Assembly: GCA_965243415.1 (NCBI GenBank)
Contig: OZ251549.1
Span: 3,224,001-3,288,000 of the forward strand
Direction: 5' to 3'
DNA: 64,000 nt
DNA from: G965204755 sp965243415
GTDB lineage: Bacteria; Acidobacteriota; Vicinamibacteria; Marinacidobacterales; Marinacidobacteraceae
The first letter of the stretch is position 1. Every line of letters begins with the position of its first letter. Of the stretch, positions 47,720-57,499 are shown piece after piece. The notes beneath the pieces are model-generated. The model saw nothing but the letters and a program-made list of their open reading frames with translations, did no database searches and was not told where the DNA came from. A program made the position numbers and the translations under genes.

Positions 47720-49690
47720 TCAGTCGGGGGCGAAGGAGGCCGCGTGGTCTTCGCGGAGGAGCGACGGATCCTGCGCCTCGCGCCGCAGCAGGCAGTTGCC
47801 GATCGCCAGGAGGTCGAGCCCGACGCCGAGGAAACAGCGCAGGGCGTCTTCCGGCGAACAGACGATGGGTTCCCCGCGCACATTGAAACTGGTGTTCACC
47901 AGCACCGGACAGCCGGTCTTCTTCCCGAAGGACCGCAGCAGGGAGTGGAACCGGGGGTTCGTCGCTTCGTGGACGGTCTGCACCCGGGCGGAGCCGTCCA
48001 CATGGGTCACCGCCGGGATCTCGGACCGGGGCCGGCGCAGACGGTCGAAGCCGGCGAAGGGGTCGTCCGGAGCCTCGTCAGCGGAGTCGTCGGGCGGATC
48101 CCCGTCCTCCCGGGCCTCGAAGCGCCGCTCCGGATGCACCGGCACGACGAGCGACATGTAGGGGCTCGCCCCGTCGAAGTCGAACCAGTCGCCGACCTCG
48201 GCGCGCGGGACGCTGGGCGCGAAGGGGCGGAAGGATTCGCGCCGCTTGACCCTCAGGTTCAGCGTCCGCTGCATCGTCGGGGACCGGGGATCGGCGAGGA
48301 TCGAACGGTTCCCCAGGGCCCTCGGCCCGAACTCCATCCGGCCCTGGAACCAGCCCGCCGCCTGCCCCGCCGCGAGCGCTTCCGCCGTCGCCTCGATCAA
48401 CGCTTCCTCCTCCAGCACTTCGTAGCGCGCCCCGCCCGCCCGCAGCGCGGCGACGATCTCCTCCTCCCCGTACTCCGGGCCGAGAAAAGCACCCCGCATC
48501 CCGTCCGCCACCTCGTCCGGGGCGTCCTCCCGACCGGCGCCCGCCGGGACCGGCGCCCCTCCCTCCCCCGGGCCCCCGGAGTCGCCCGGCCTCCCCGCGG
48601 CGTTCCCGCCGGCGATGGCCCGGGGAGACCCGAACAGCCGGTGGCTCGCGAGCAGCGCGGCCCCGAGCGCCCCCCCGGCGTCCCCCGCCGCCGGCTGCAC
48701 CCACAGGTCGTCGAACCTCCCGTCGCGCAGCACCTTCCCGTTCGCCACCGAATTCAGCGCCACGCCCCCGGCGAGACACAGGCGGGGGATCCCGGTCTCC
48801 TCCCGGAGCGACCGGGTCAGCCGCAGCACCGCCTCCTCGACCACCGCCTGCACCGAAGCGGCGAGATCGACCTGCTGCCGGGTGAGCGGTTCCTCCGGGC
48901 GGCGCGCCGGCCCGCCGAACAGCGCCTCGAACCGCCGGTTCGTCATCCGGAACCCGGTGCAGTAGTCGAAGTACGAGAGATCGAGCCGGAAACTGCCGTC
49001 CGGCTTCAGATCCACCAGGTGTTCGAGGATCGCGCCGGCGTACCGGGGCTCCCCGTAGGGCGCGAGTCCCATGACCTTGTACTCGCCGGAGTTCACCCGG
49101 AAACCGAGGTGGCAGGTGAACGCCGAATAGAGGAGACCCAGCGAGTGCGGGAAATGGATCTCCCGTTCGATGGAGAGGTCCGTTCCCCGGCCGATGCCGA
49201 CCGAAGTGGTGGCCCACTCCCCCACCCCGTCCATCGTCAGGACCACCGCTTCCGGGAACGGCGAGGGATAGAAGGCGCTGGCGGCGTGGGACTGGTGGTG
49301 CTCGGCGAACAGCAGGCGTTCGGTCCAGTCCACCGCGGGCGCCGAGGCGGCGAGTCTCCGCCGCAGCAGGTCCTTCTGGAACAGTTTCTCCTTGATCCAC
49401 ACCGGCGCGGCGCGGGCGAAGGAACGGAACCCGCGCGGTGCGAACGATAGGGCGGTCTCCAGCAGCCGTTCGAACTTGAGGAAGGGCTTGTCGTAGAAGA
49501 CCACCCGATCGACTTCGTCGAGGGTGACCCCGGCCCGTTCCAGGCAGGCGGCGACCGCCCCGGCGGGATACCCGGCGTCGTGTTTCCGCCGGGTGAAACG
49601 CTCCTCCTGGGCGGCCGCGATGATCCGGCCATCCTCGACCAGGGCCGCCGCGCTGTCGTGGTAGAAGGCGGAGAGCCCGAGGAGGCGCAC
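47720..49690 (-). CDS. NodU/CmcH-type O-carbamoyltransferase
   Basis: The 656-residue cytoplasmic enzyme should transfer a carbamoyl group from carbamoyl phosphate to a hydroxyl, here probably on a sugar. The N-terminal part has LGLSAFYHDSAAALVEDG and the metal-binding HHQSHAASAFYPS (about residue 135); VLTMDGVGEWAT and SGEYKVMGLAPYG follow. The C-terminal YrdC-like part has GWFQGRMEFGPRALGNRSILADPR and TGCPVLVNTSFNVRGEPIV. A Gly/Pro-rich insertion lies around residues 355-395 and an acidic one around 540-560. It follows DUF5989 and SxtJ-like genes in one operon (25-nt gap). Confidence 0.95.
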   Translation of the reverse strand: MRLLGLSAFYHDSAAALVEDGRIIAAAQEERFTRRKHDAGYPAGAVAACLERAGVTLDEVDRVVFYDKPFLKFERLLETALSFAPRGFRSFARAAPVWIKEKLFQKDLLRRRLAASAPAVDWTERLLFAEHHQSHAASAFYPSPFPEAVVLTMDGVGEWATTSVGIGRGTDLSIEREIHFPHSLGLLYSAFTCHLGFRVNSGEYKVMGLAPYGEPRYAGAILEHLVDLKPDGSFRLDLSYFDYCTGFRMTNRRFEALFGGPARRPEEPLTRQQVDLAASVQAVVEEAVLRLTRSLREETGIPRLCLAGGVALNSVANGKVLRDGRFDDLWVQPAAGDAGGALGAALLASHRLFGSPRAIAGGNAAGRPGDSGGPGEGGAPVPAGAGREDAPDEVADGMRGAFLGPEYGEEEIVAALRAGGARYEVLEEEALIEATAEALAAGQAAGWFQGRMEFGPRALGNRSILADPRSPTMQRTLNLRVKRRESFRPFAPSVPRAEVGDWFDFDGASPYMSLVVPVHPERRFEAREDGDPPDDSADEAPDDPFAGFDRLRRPRSEIPAVTHVDGSARVQTVHEATNPRFHSLLRSFGKKTGCPVLVNTSFNVRGEPIVCSPEDALRCFLGVGLDLLAIGNCLLRREAQDPSLLREDHAASFAPD

Positions 49691-49715
49691 GGGGCGGAGG
49701 GGCGCGGCGCCCCGC

Positions 49716-49865
49716 TCAGAAGAGGGTGTAGATCATCGGCGCGACGGCGCTGGTCTGCCCCAGCCAGATCAGCCCGCCCAGGACCAGCATCATGACGATG
49801 ACCGGGAACAGCCAGTACTTCTTGCGTACCCGCAGGAAGGTCCAGAACTCACGCAGGAAGGACAT
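49716..49865 (-). CDS. DUF5989 (SxtK-like) small membrane protein
   Basis: This 49-residue protein begins MSFLREFWTFLRVRKKYW, followed by one hydrophobic helix with an MMLVLGGLIWLGQ core, and ends MIYTLF. The pattern 'FLREFW.FLR.RKKYWL.P' and the position between an SxtJ-like gene and a carbamoyltransferase gene are typical of DUF5989. Its function is unknown; association with the carbamoyltransferase at the membrane is plausible. ATG 49865 lies about 48 nt after the SxtJ-like stop, and its stop lies 25 nt before the carbamoyltransferase start. Confidence 0.88.
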   Translation of the reverse strand: MSFLREFWTFLRVRKKYWLFPVIVMMLVLGGLIWLGQTSAVAPMIYTLF

Positions 49866-49913
49866 CGGAACCCCTTCGCCCCGGCAGTGCCCCCGGGAGG
49901 CCTCGGACCCGCA

Positions 49914-50363
49914 TCAGAACTGGCGCGACAGGGACTCCGGCGCCGGGCCGGGCGGGTCCCGCCGGATCCAGTAACTCCGGGCCTCCGGGTCGAATCGGCG
50001 CGAGAGCGGGTCCGTCCCGAACACCCGCCGCAGCAGACCCACCGGGGTCACCACGCCGAAGTAGAGGAGCGCGAGGACGATCGGGCTGAGGAGGCGCTGC
50101 AGCAGCAGGCCGAACCGGAACCAGACCCGGCGGAGCGGCGCCAGCCAGCCGGGCCGGAGGAACGCCAGGAGCAGGAACCCCGCGGAAACGGCCAGCGCCC
50201 ACTCCCGGGGCGGCCCCCCGCCGAGCAGCGGAAATACCCCGAGGCCGGCGAAGAGCGCGGCGAAGACCACCCCGAAACCCCGGTCGCTCCCGCCCCCGGG
50301 GAGTGTCGGATCCTCCCGCCGCTCCGTCGCCCCCCGCTCGTGCGTCTCGAACGGGCGCGGCAC
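49914..50363 (-). CDS. SxtJ-family membrane protein
   Basis: The product of about 149 residues starts at GTG 50363; the frame continues upstream but that part lies in a divergent promoter region. After a hydrophilic start it has SDRGFGVVFAALFAGLG, a hydrophobic pair with LAVSAGFLLLAFLRPGWLAPLRRVWFRFG, and a third helix LSPIVLALLYFGVVTPVGLLRR, ending DPEARSYWIRR. This matches the SxtJ family found with carbamoyltransferases. It is first in the three-gene carbamoylation operon. Function is not established. Confidence 0.82.
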   Translation of the reverse strand: MPRPFETHERGATERREDPTLPGGGSDRGFGVVFAALFAGLGVFPLLGGGPPREWALAVSAGFLLLAFLRPGWLAPLRRVWFRFGLLLQRLLSPIVLALLYFGVVTPVGLLRRVFGTDPLSRRFDPEARSYWIRRDPPGPAPESLSRQF

Positions 50364-50631
50364 GGGGAGTTCTCGTCGGAAGGGGGCGAAGGGGGATCGT
50401 CCTCCGTTCGGGGTGCGCCGCCGGCGAGCGGCAGGACGAACGGAGGGGGACGACCCGGGGCGGATTATCCGGCGGGGCGGGAAGAACGGCAAAACACCCG
50501 GGCCACCGGGCCCCGGCGCATATCCTTCGCGCCGCCCGCGCCCCGCTTCCGGCCCCTCCGGGCGCGCCGGGCTCCCCGCCCCCGCGACGCCGCCGCACTC
50601 CGCGACCCGAGTTCCGACCGACCCCGGCGCC

Positions 50632-51829
<1,198 letters not shown>

Positions 51830-51837
<8 letters not shown>

Positions 51838-53326
51838 ACGGTTGACCCGGCTGCTCGCGCTCGGCGGGCGCGATCGCGACCGGATCGCGACCTGGCTCCT
51901 CGGCGCCTACCTGGGCGTCGCCGTCGCCTACTGGCTGCCGGTGCTGGGCCGGGCGCCGCTCGGCGTGCTCAAGATGGCCGCCTGGGGCGCCGCGGTCGGC
52001 CTGGTCCTCGCCCCGGCGGTGCTCGAACGGCGATTCCGGGTCCCCCGCGGCCTCCTGGGCCCCTGGGGCTTCGCCGGCGTCCTCCTCCTCTCCCTGCCCG
52101 GCCTGCTCCGGGGACGCGAAACCGGGGACCTGTTCCGCTTCCTCATCGACATCGGCGCCGGGGCGACCTTCCTCTGGTGTTTCTTCGACCTGGCGCGGCG
52201 CGGCGTGGACCTGAAACCCATCTTCCGCCGCGCCGCGCTGATCGTCTGCGCGCTGGGCGGCGTGGCGCTGCTGTGGGCGGCCAGCCTGGTCCCGAACTGG
52301 AGCGTCCCCTGTGACCGGCTCTGGTCGTTCGACATCCGGAACGGTTTCGGGGTCCGGAGCACCGGCTGGGCGATCGGGCTCGGCCTCTACCTGCCGGCGC
52401 TGGTCTTCCTCACCGACCGGGCGCCGCCCCGGGGGTGGCCGCCCTGGACGGTTCCGGTCGGGGTCACCGCCGCTGCCGGCCTGCTGATCGGAAGCCAGTT
52501 CGCTTCCGCCGGCCGCGCCGGTCTGCTCATGTCGGGTCTGACCGTCGTGGCCTTCCTGGTCATGCGTTCCTCCCGCCGCGTCGGACTCCTGATCGTCGGC
52601 GGCGGCCTCCTGGTCATCTTCACCCTGCTGGACCGCACCTGTTTCCGGCACCTGAGCCTGCCGCCGCCGACCCCGGTCGTCGCCCGGGCCCCGGCGCCGG
52701 CCGACGACGACGCCTCGCCCGAGGCGGAAGCGGCGGGCGCCGAAGCGGGCGCGGAGGCGGACGCCTGGTGGGTGCCGAAGATCGTGCGGGCGCCCAATCC
52801 CCGGACCGAGGTCCCCGGGTACACGCGGGCCCTGGAAGCGGCCGTGGCCAGCGGGAACACGATGAACTTCGTGAGCGGCCACCGCGTGCGCCACTTCAAC
52901 ATCGCGTTCGAACGGATCGCCCAGCGGCCGCTGCTGGGACACGGCTGGAGGCAGGTGCTGCTCCGCGGCTATCGGGGCCGTATCGTCGAAGTCCACAACC
53001 TGTGGCTCCGCTGGGCGGTCTATGCCGGGCTCCTGGCGCCGCTCGCATTCGCGCTCCTCACGCTGGCGGTACTGGCCGCCGCCTTCCGCTTCTGGCGCCG
53101 GACGCGGCAGACCGAGGACGGGGACACTGCCCGGGTCCTCGGTCTCATCCTGATCCTCGGCCTCATCGCTTCGATGTTCGAGGGCTCCGTCCTCCTGGGC
53201 TCTTTCCAATTGACGGCCCTGTGGTGGGCCGCCGCCGGCGCGGTGGTCGGCCTCGAAGCCCGGAGCGCCGGGCGGCGGCAGCCCGCCGCCGGCGGCGACC
53301 CCGTCGCGAGTCCCGCCGCCGGCTAG
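51830..53326 (+). CDS. O-antigen polymerase/ligase-like membrane protein (Wzy/WaaL type)
   Basis: The 498-residue protein has about ten to eleven membrane segments and one large periplasmic loop (residues about 265-365) rich in Ala, Glu and Asp. It includes FASAGRAGLLMSGLTVV and, near residue 380, RIVEVHNLWLRWAVYAGLLAPLAF, the HNxxL-type motif of the O-antigen ligase/polymerase superfamily. It would polymerise or ligate repeat units in the periplasm. ATG 51830 overlaps the preceding gene, so its translation probably depends on ribosomes ending there. Which of the two activities it has cannot be decided. Confidence 0.88.
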
Positions 53327-53423
53327 GGCCGCCGGATCCCTTCCGACGCCTTCGCCCCCGGGCCCGCTCCCCTTCCCGCTCCGGTCTCGCCCGCTCCATT
53401 CGCAGAGGTCCGACAGGGCGGCA

Positions 53424-54608
53424 GTGTTCCGATCTCCGGCGGGGAACGAGCGCGACGGTCCGGGCGGAGACCCCGGGCGCGTCGGGAGCGGTGACCCCGG
53501 CGCGCCGGCGGACCCGGCCGGTGGCCGCCGGCCGCCGGTCTCCATCATCATCCCGGCGCGGAACGCCGCCGGGACCCTGCCGGCGACTCTCGAAGCGGCC
53601 CTCGGCCAGGACTACGAGGGCCCGATCGAGGTCATCGTCGCCGACGGCTCGGAGACGCCGGAGACCACGGAGATGATCCGGCAGCGTTTCCCCGAGGTGC
53701 GGGTGGTGCCGAACCCGGACCGGGCGACGCCGGCGGCGCTGAACCGCGCCCTCCGGGTGGCGGCGCACCGGATCGTCGTCCGCTGCGACGCCCACGCGGT
53801 GTTCCCGGACAACTATGTGGCGACGGCGGTGGCCACGCTCGCCCGCACCGGCGCCGCGAATGTGGGGGGCCGTCAGGTCCCGGTGGGGCAGACGGTCTTC
53901 GAGCGGGCGGTGGCGCTGGCGACGACCACTTTCCTGGGCACCGGCGGCGCCCGCTGGCGCCAGGGCGGCCGGGAGGGCCCGACGGACACCGTGTACCTCG
54001 GGGCGTTCCGGCGGGAGGCGCTCGACGCCGTCGGCGGCTACGACGCGTCGCTCCTCCGCAACCAGGACTACGACCTGAACTGGAGGCTCCGCGCTTCCGG
54101 GGAGACGGTCTGGTTCGACCCGGCGCTCTCGGTGGCCTACCGCCCCCGCGCCGGCCTCCGGGCGCTGGCCCGGCAGTACTTCGAGTACGGCTGGTGGAAG
54201 CGGGTGGTGCTGCGCCGGTTCCCGGAGTCGGGCCGGGCGCGCCACCGGGCCGCGCCGCTGCTGCTCCTGGGACTCCTGTTCTCGCTGTTCGCCTCGGCGG
54301 CGGGGGCTTCCCTCCTCGAAGCCGGCGCGACCGCCGCCGGGGAAGCGGTCCTCGGCGCGGCGGCGCTCGCCCCCGCCGCCTACCTGCTGCTCCTGCTCGC
54401 CGGTTCGCTGGCGGTCGGCGTCCGCCGCGCCACGCCGTATGCCCTGGGGATGCCGCTGGTGCTGGCGGTCATGCATCTGTCCTGGGCGGCCGGGTTCTGG
54501 ATGTCCCCCGGGCGGGAGCGGCCGGACGCCTCCCCCGCGCTTCAGGAGGACCGGGCCGCAGTCCCGGCCCCCGCGCCCCACACCGACCGCGCGACCGCCC
54601 GCAGATAG
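53424..54608 (+). CDS. GT2-family glycosyltransferase (ExoA-like)
   Basis: The 394-residue product begins at GTG 53424; a more likely translation core begins at VSIIIPARNAAGTLPATLEA (about residue 40). GT-A motifs are EVIVADGSETPETTEMI, ATPAALNRALRVA, and RCDAHAVFPDNYV in place of DxD (about residue 115). GGYDASLLRNQDYDLNWRL provides the catalytic (E/N)D block. Three C-terminal hydrophobic stretches (residues 270-360) anchor it in the membrane. It is similar to exopolysaccharide transferases such as ExoA. Its 3' end overlaps the convergent flippase gene by 67 nt. Confidence 0.88.
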   Translation: MFRSPAGNERDGPGGDPGRVGSGDPGAPADPAGGRRPPVSIIIPARNAAGTLPATLEAALGQDYEGPIEVIVADGSETPETTEMIRQRFPEVRVVPNPDRATPAALNRALRVAAHRIVVRCDAHAVFPDNYVATAVATLARTGAANVGGRQVPVGQTVFERAVALATTTFLGTGGARWRQGGREGPTDTVYLGAFRREALDAVGGYDASLLRNQDYDLNWRLRASGETVWFDPALSVAYRPRAGLRALARQYFEYGWWKRVVLRRFPESGRARHRAAPLLLLGLLFSLFASAAGASLLEAGATAAGEAVLGAAALAPAAYLLLLLAGSLAVGVRRATPYALGMPLVLAVMHLSWAAGFWMSPGRERPDASPALQEDRAAVPAPAPHTDRATARR

Positions 54609-55882
54609 TCCAGGTCGCTGCGCCGCGGCCGGAAGAGCGCGGCCAGCGGCGCGCCGGTGGTCCGCCGGAACGCCGCCGCCGCGAAGGCGAGCCGCACCGC
54701 CGAGTCCAGGGTCAGGGCCCAGGCGACCCCGCTCACGCCGAGGAGCGGGTGGAGCAGGAAGATGGCGCCCAGGTGGACCGCCAACCCCAGACCGGTCCCG
54801 GCGGACACCACCCCGGGTCGGTCCGTGCCCTGGAACCAGGCGGCGAGCAGTCCGGTCCCGGCGTACGCGACGACGCCCGGCGCCATGATCCAGAGGAAGG
54901 GGACGATCGGGGCGAACGCCTCCGAGAAGAACAGCCGCACCAGGGGGCCGCTGAACGGCAGCAGCACCGCCGCCGCGGCCGCCGTGGCCAGACAGACGAT
55001 CCGCAGCCACACGCCGACCATCTCCTCGCGCTTCACCTCCCCCGCCGCCACCCGGGGGATCAACGCGGTTCCGGCGGCGACGGAGGCGAGCGACAGGGGC
55101 ATCACCAGCGCGCCGGCCGCGGCGAACAGCCCGATCTCGGCCGGCGCCGCGAGGAAACCGAGGGCGAGGACCCCGAGGCGCGGCGTGAGCGCTTCTCCCA
55201 GCCGGCCGGCGTGGGATTCGACGCCGTAGGAGAGAACGCCCCGGAGTTCGCCGCGGGAACACCGCTCCGGTCGGAGCGGACCGCGGCGGCGCAGGTTCCG
55301 CAGCGCGCCGAGGAAGAAGAGCAGGTTGCCGGCCGCGAGGGCCAGGACCGCGCCGCCGACCCCCAGGTCGAGTCCCCACACCAGCGCCAGGACCCCGACC
55401 GCCACCGCCGCCGGCCGCAGCAGGAGGAGCGCCGCCGCCGGGCCGAACCGCCGCAGCCCGGTGAGTTGCCGCTCGGCCACCGCCGCGAGCGGGACCAGCA
55501 ACGCCAGCGGGAGCGCCAGGCGGAACCAGGCCGGGTCGGCCCGCCGGAAGAACGGGAGGTCGCTCCCGATCAGGGGAAGCGCCAGCGCCGCAGCGACCGC
55601 GAACGCCGCCAGGCAGACCCCCACCGCCGCCGTGAGCGAACGGGAAACGCTCAGCCGTCCGGCCATGACGGCGAACTGGGCGCCCCGGTCGACGCTCAGG
55701 CTCAGCGCGATGCCCAGGAGGGAGGCGAACATCACCGTGAGCGCGTACTCGCCGCGCCCGCCGGGGAGCAGCGCCCAGGCGAGCAGGCACTGGGTCAGGA
55801 ACCGGAGCGCATAGACCCCGACCCAGGCCCCGAGCAGGCCGAGAACCTCCCTCCCGCCGGCGCCGGCCGGCCGCCCGCTCAT
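54542..55882 (-). CDS. Wzx-like lipid-linked oligosaccharide flippase
   Basis: The 446-residue protein has about 12-14 membrane helices and resembles the polysaccharide transport (MOP/Wzx) family: an N-terminal GAWVGVYALRFLTQCLLAWALLPGGRGEYAL block, SVDRGAQFAVM, a central LSYGVESHAGRLGEALTPRLGVLALGF and the later PFSGPLVRLFFSEAFAPIVPFLWIMAPGVVAYA. It should flip undecaprenyl-linked repeat units to the periplasm for the Wzy-like protein. ATG 55882. It is convergent with the GT2 gene. The 131-bp gap upstream shows no element. Confidence 0.9.
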   Translation of the reverse strand: MSGRPAGAGGREVLGLLGAWVGVYALRFLTQCLLAWALLPGGRGEYALTVMFASLLGIALSLSVDRGAQFAVMAGRLSVSRSLTAAVGVCLAAFAVAAALALPLIGSDLPFFRRADPAWFRLALPLALLVPLAAVAERQLTGLRRFGPAAALLLLRPAAVAVGVLALVWGLDLGVGGAVLALAAGNLLFFLGALRNLRRRGPLRPERCSRGELRGVLSYGVESHAGRLGEALTPRLGVLALGFLAAPAEIGLFAAAGALVMPLSLASVAAGTALIPRVAAGEVKREEMVGVWLRIVCLATAAAAAVLLPFSGPLVRLFFSEAFAPIVPFLWIMAPGVVAYAGTGLLAAWFQGTDRPGVVSAGTGLGLAVHLGAIFLLHPLLGVSGVAWALTLDSAVRLAFAAAAFRRTTGAPLAALFRPRRSDLDYLRAVARSVWGAGAGTAARSS

Positions 55883-56014
55883 CGTCGGGTCACGACCCCC
55901 CTCCGCTCTTCCCCGCCGCCCGGCGTTCCCGCCCCCGATTCCGCCGCCTCCGACCCTCCCGCGGCCGCTGATCGTTCCGGGACACCGCCCCCCGCCGACC
56001 GGATCCCACGGCGG

Positions 56015-56911
56015 TCAGCCGCCGCCGGTTCCGGTGTCGTCCCCGGAGAAACCGCGCGGCGCCAGCCGGAGGAAGACCCCCTCCGCCACCTCCACCGAGC
56101 GCTGTTCCACCAGGGCCCGGCAGTCGCGCCAGGTCTCTTCGAGCGTCAGCCACCGGCGCCGGCTCAGCCCGGCCGGCGCTTCGGCCGGGGAGGGCGTGAA
56201 GAACAGCGTCCCGACGCGCGGGTCGTCCTTCAACCGCTGCAGGGTCTTGCGGAAACCCAGATGGCGCAGCGCCAGCGCGGTGATCTTGCCGAGGGCGGAG
56301 AACCAGACCGCCCGGGCGACCACCGACTCGTTCACCCGATCGGTGCCGTGCGCCGGCAGCCGTTCGACGCCGCAGCGGTCGGCCAGCAGGTTCATGACTT
56401 CCTGGGTCCGGTTCACCAGGGCCGGGAACCCGATCACCAGCAGGTCCACCGGCAGGCCGTAGAGTTCGGCGAGGCGCTCCGCGGTCAACCGGTCGCGCAG
56501 CACCGAGTCCTCCAGGATGCGCCGGCCGCGCAGCGCCGAGACCTCTCCCCGGCTCTTCCGGAACCGCATCATGGACTCGGCGCGGGCGCCGTGATGCCGC
56601 AGCAGCACCACCATCAGGATCCGCACCCCCTCCTCGCGCAGGCGCCACACCCCGGCGCCCAGGGCCGGGTCCTGGTATCCCAGGTTCGCGATGTCCACCA
56701 GGATCGCGCCCCCGCCCCCGGCCGCCCGGCGCGCCCGCTGGAAGACCGCCGGCGACCGGTAGTAGTAGCCCTCCTTGATCCCCGGCGAGATGAGCGCCGG
56801 GTGATCCTGGAGATTCCGGAAGAGGAAGTCACTGCCGGAGCGCCCCGGCCCCACGACCAGCAGGTAGTCGTACGCGGGGGCCGCGACGGCGGTCGGGTCC
56901 TCCGGCTCCAT
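56015..56911 (-). CDS. Sulfotransferase domain protein
   Basis: The 298-residue product from ATG 56911 has the 5'-PAPS loop LLVVGPGRSGSDFLFRNLQDHP (about residues 18-39). A central MVVLLRHHGARAESMMRFRKSRGE plays the part of the 3'-phosphate motif with its conserved Arg and Ser. Further motifs are LLVIGFPALVNRTQEVMNLL, TDRVNESVV and WLTLEETWRDCRALVEQ. It is unrelated in detail to the sulfotransferase at 35.9 kb, so the cluster has two different sulfation activities. It is divergent from the UDP-sugar dehydrogenase gene, across an intergenic region carrying a 24-nt poly-C tract. Confidence 0.8.
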   Translation of the reverse strand: MEPEDPTAVAAPAYDYLLVVGPGRSGSDFLFRNLQDHPALISPGIKEGYYYRSPAVFQRARRAAGGGGAILVDIANLGYQDPALGAGVWRLREEGVRILMVVLLRHHGARAESMMRFRKSRGEVSALRGRRILEDSVLRDRLTAERLAELYGLPVDLLVIGFPALVNRTQEVMNLLADRCGVERLPAHGTDRVNESVVARAVWFSALGKITALALRHLGFRKTLQRLKDDPRVGTLFFTPSPAEAPAGLSRRRWLTLEETWRDCRALVEQRSVEVAEGVFLRLAPRGFSGDDTGTGGG

Positions 56912-57499
56912 GTCGTCCCTCGTCCCCTGTCGTCCCTGTCGTCCGTCGCGTCCCGGCGACCGGGTCGGCCCTACCGAGGACCCCGGCGGCCCGGCGCCGA
57001 ACGGGCGTCCGACGGGGAGACCGGCAGCCGGAAGACCGGCAGAACGGAAAGGGGGCCGAAAAACTGGCGTGTCATATACTTTGTTCCGGTTGGCCGGCCC
57101 GCTCCGAGGCGGACCGGGCCCGGAGCGACCCGGCCGGCCCGCCGCGGCGATCCGTCGAGAACGCACCCTGAACTCTTCACGCAGCACCACCCGCCCGGGC
57201 GGGGAGTCGCCGGCGTTCGCCAGAGCCGAATGGCGCCGATGCGCAACACCGAGAAACGATATACCGCCGGGGCGTCGGGGCCCCGCTGCCGCTCCGATGA
57301 CCTTTCGCTGCCCCCCCCCCCCCCCCCCCCCCCCGGAGATGAAGCGGCCGGCGTCGCCGTTCGTCCCGCCGGGCGGTAGGGCGCGAGTCCGCGCCGCCCG
57401 GGGGGAGCAGGGAGCCGCCGCGATGGTCGGGGATCGGGACGGGGGAGATCCGGACCACGGAGATCCGGGCCGCGGGAATCCGGTCGGGCGGGAGAACGC
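56912..57499. promoter_or_regulatory. Divergent 588-bp intergenic region with poly-C tract
   Basis: It separates the sulfotransferase gene (leftward) from the UDP-sugar dehydrogenase gene (rightward) and contains no credible gene. There is an AT-richer spot with TATACT at 57076-57081, a possible -10 for rightward transcription, and a second GATATACC near 57257. The 24-C tract lies between these and the ugd start. A short TGTCGTCCC-type repeat lies at 56913-56955 next to the sulfotransferase start. Confidence 0.55.
57311..57334. repeat. Homopolymer tract, 24 C, intergenic
   Basis: It is the only long tract outside a gene or gene remnant. It lies 165 nt before the start of the UDP-sugar dehydrogenase gene, downstream of a TATACT box. 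Length changes could alter promoter geometry or mRNA leader structure. Confidence 0.9.

Noticed and set aside
50413..50631. An N-terminal extension of the glycosyltransferase gene at 50632.
   Set aside because: The extension is Arg/Pro-rich without motifs and covers the divergent promoter region. The ATG at 50632 gives a normal GT-B start.
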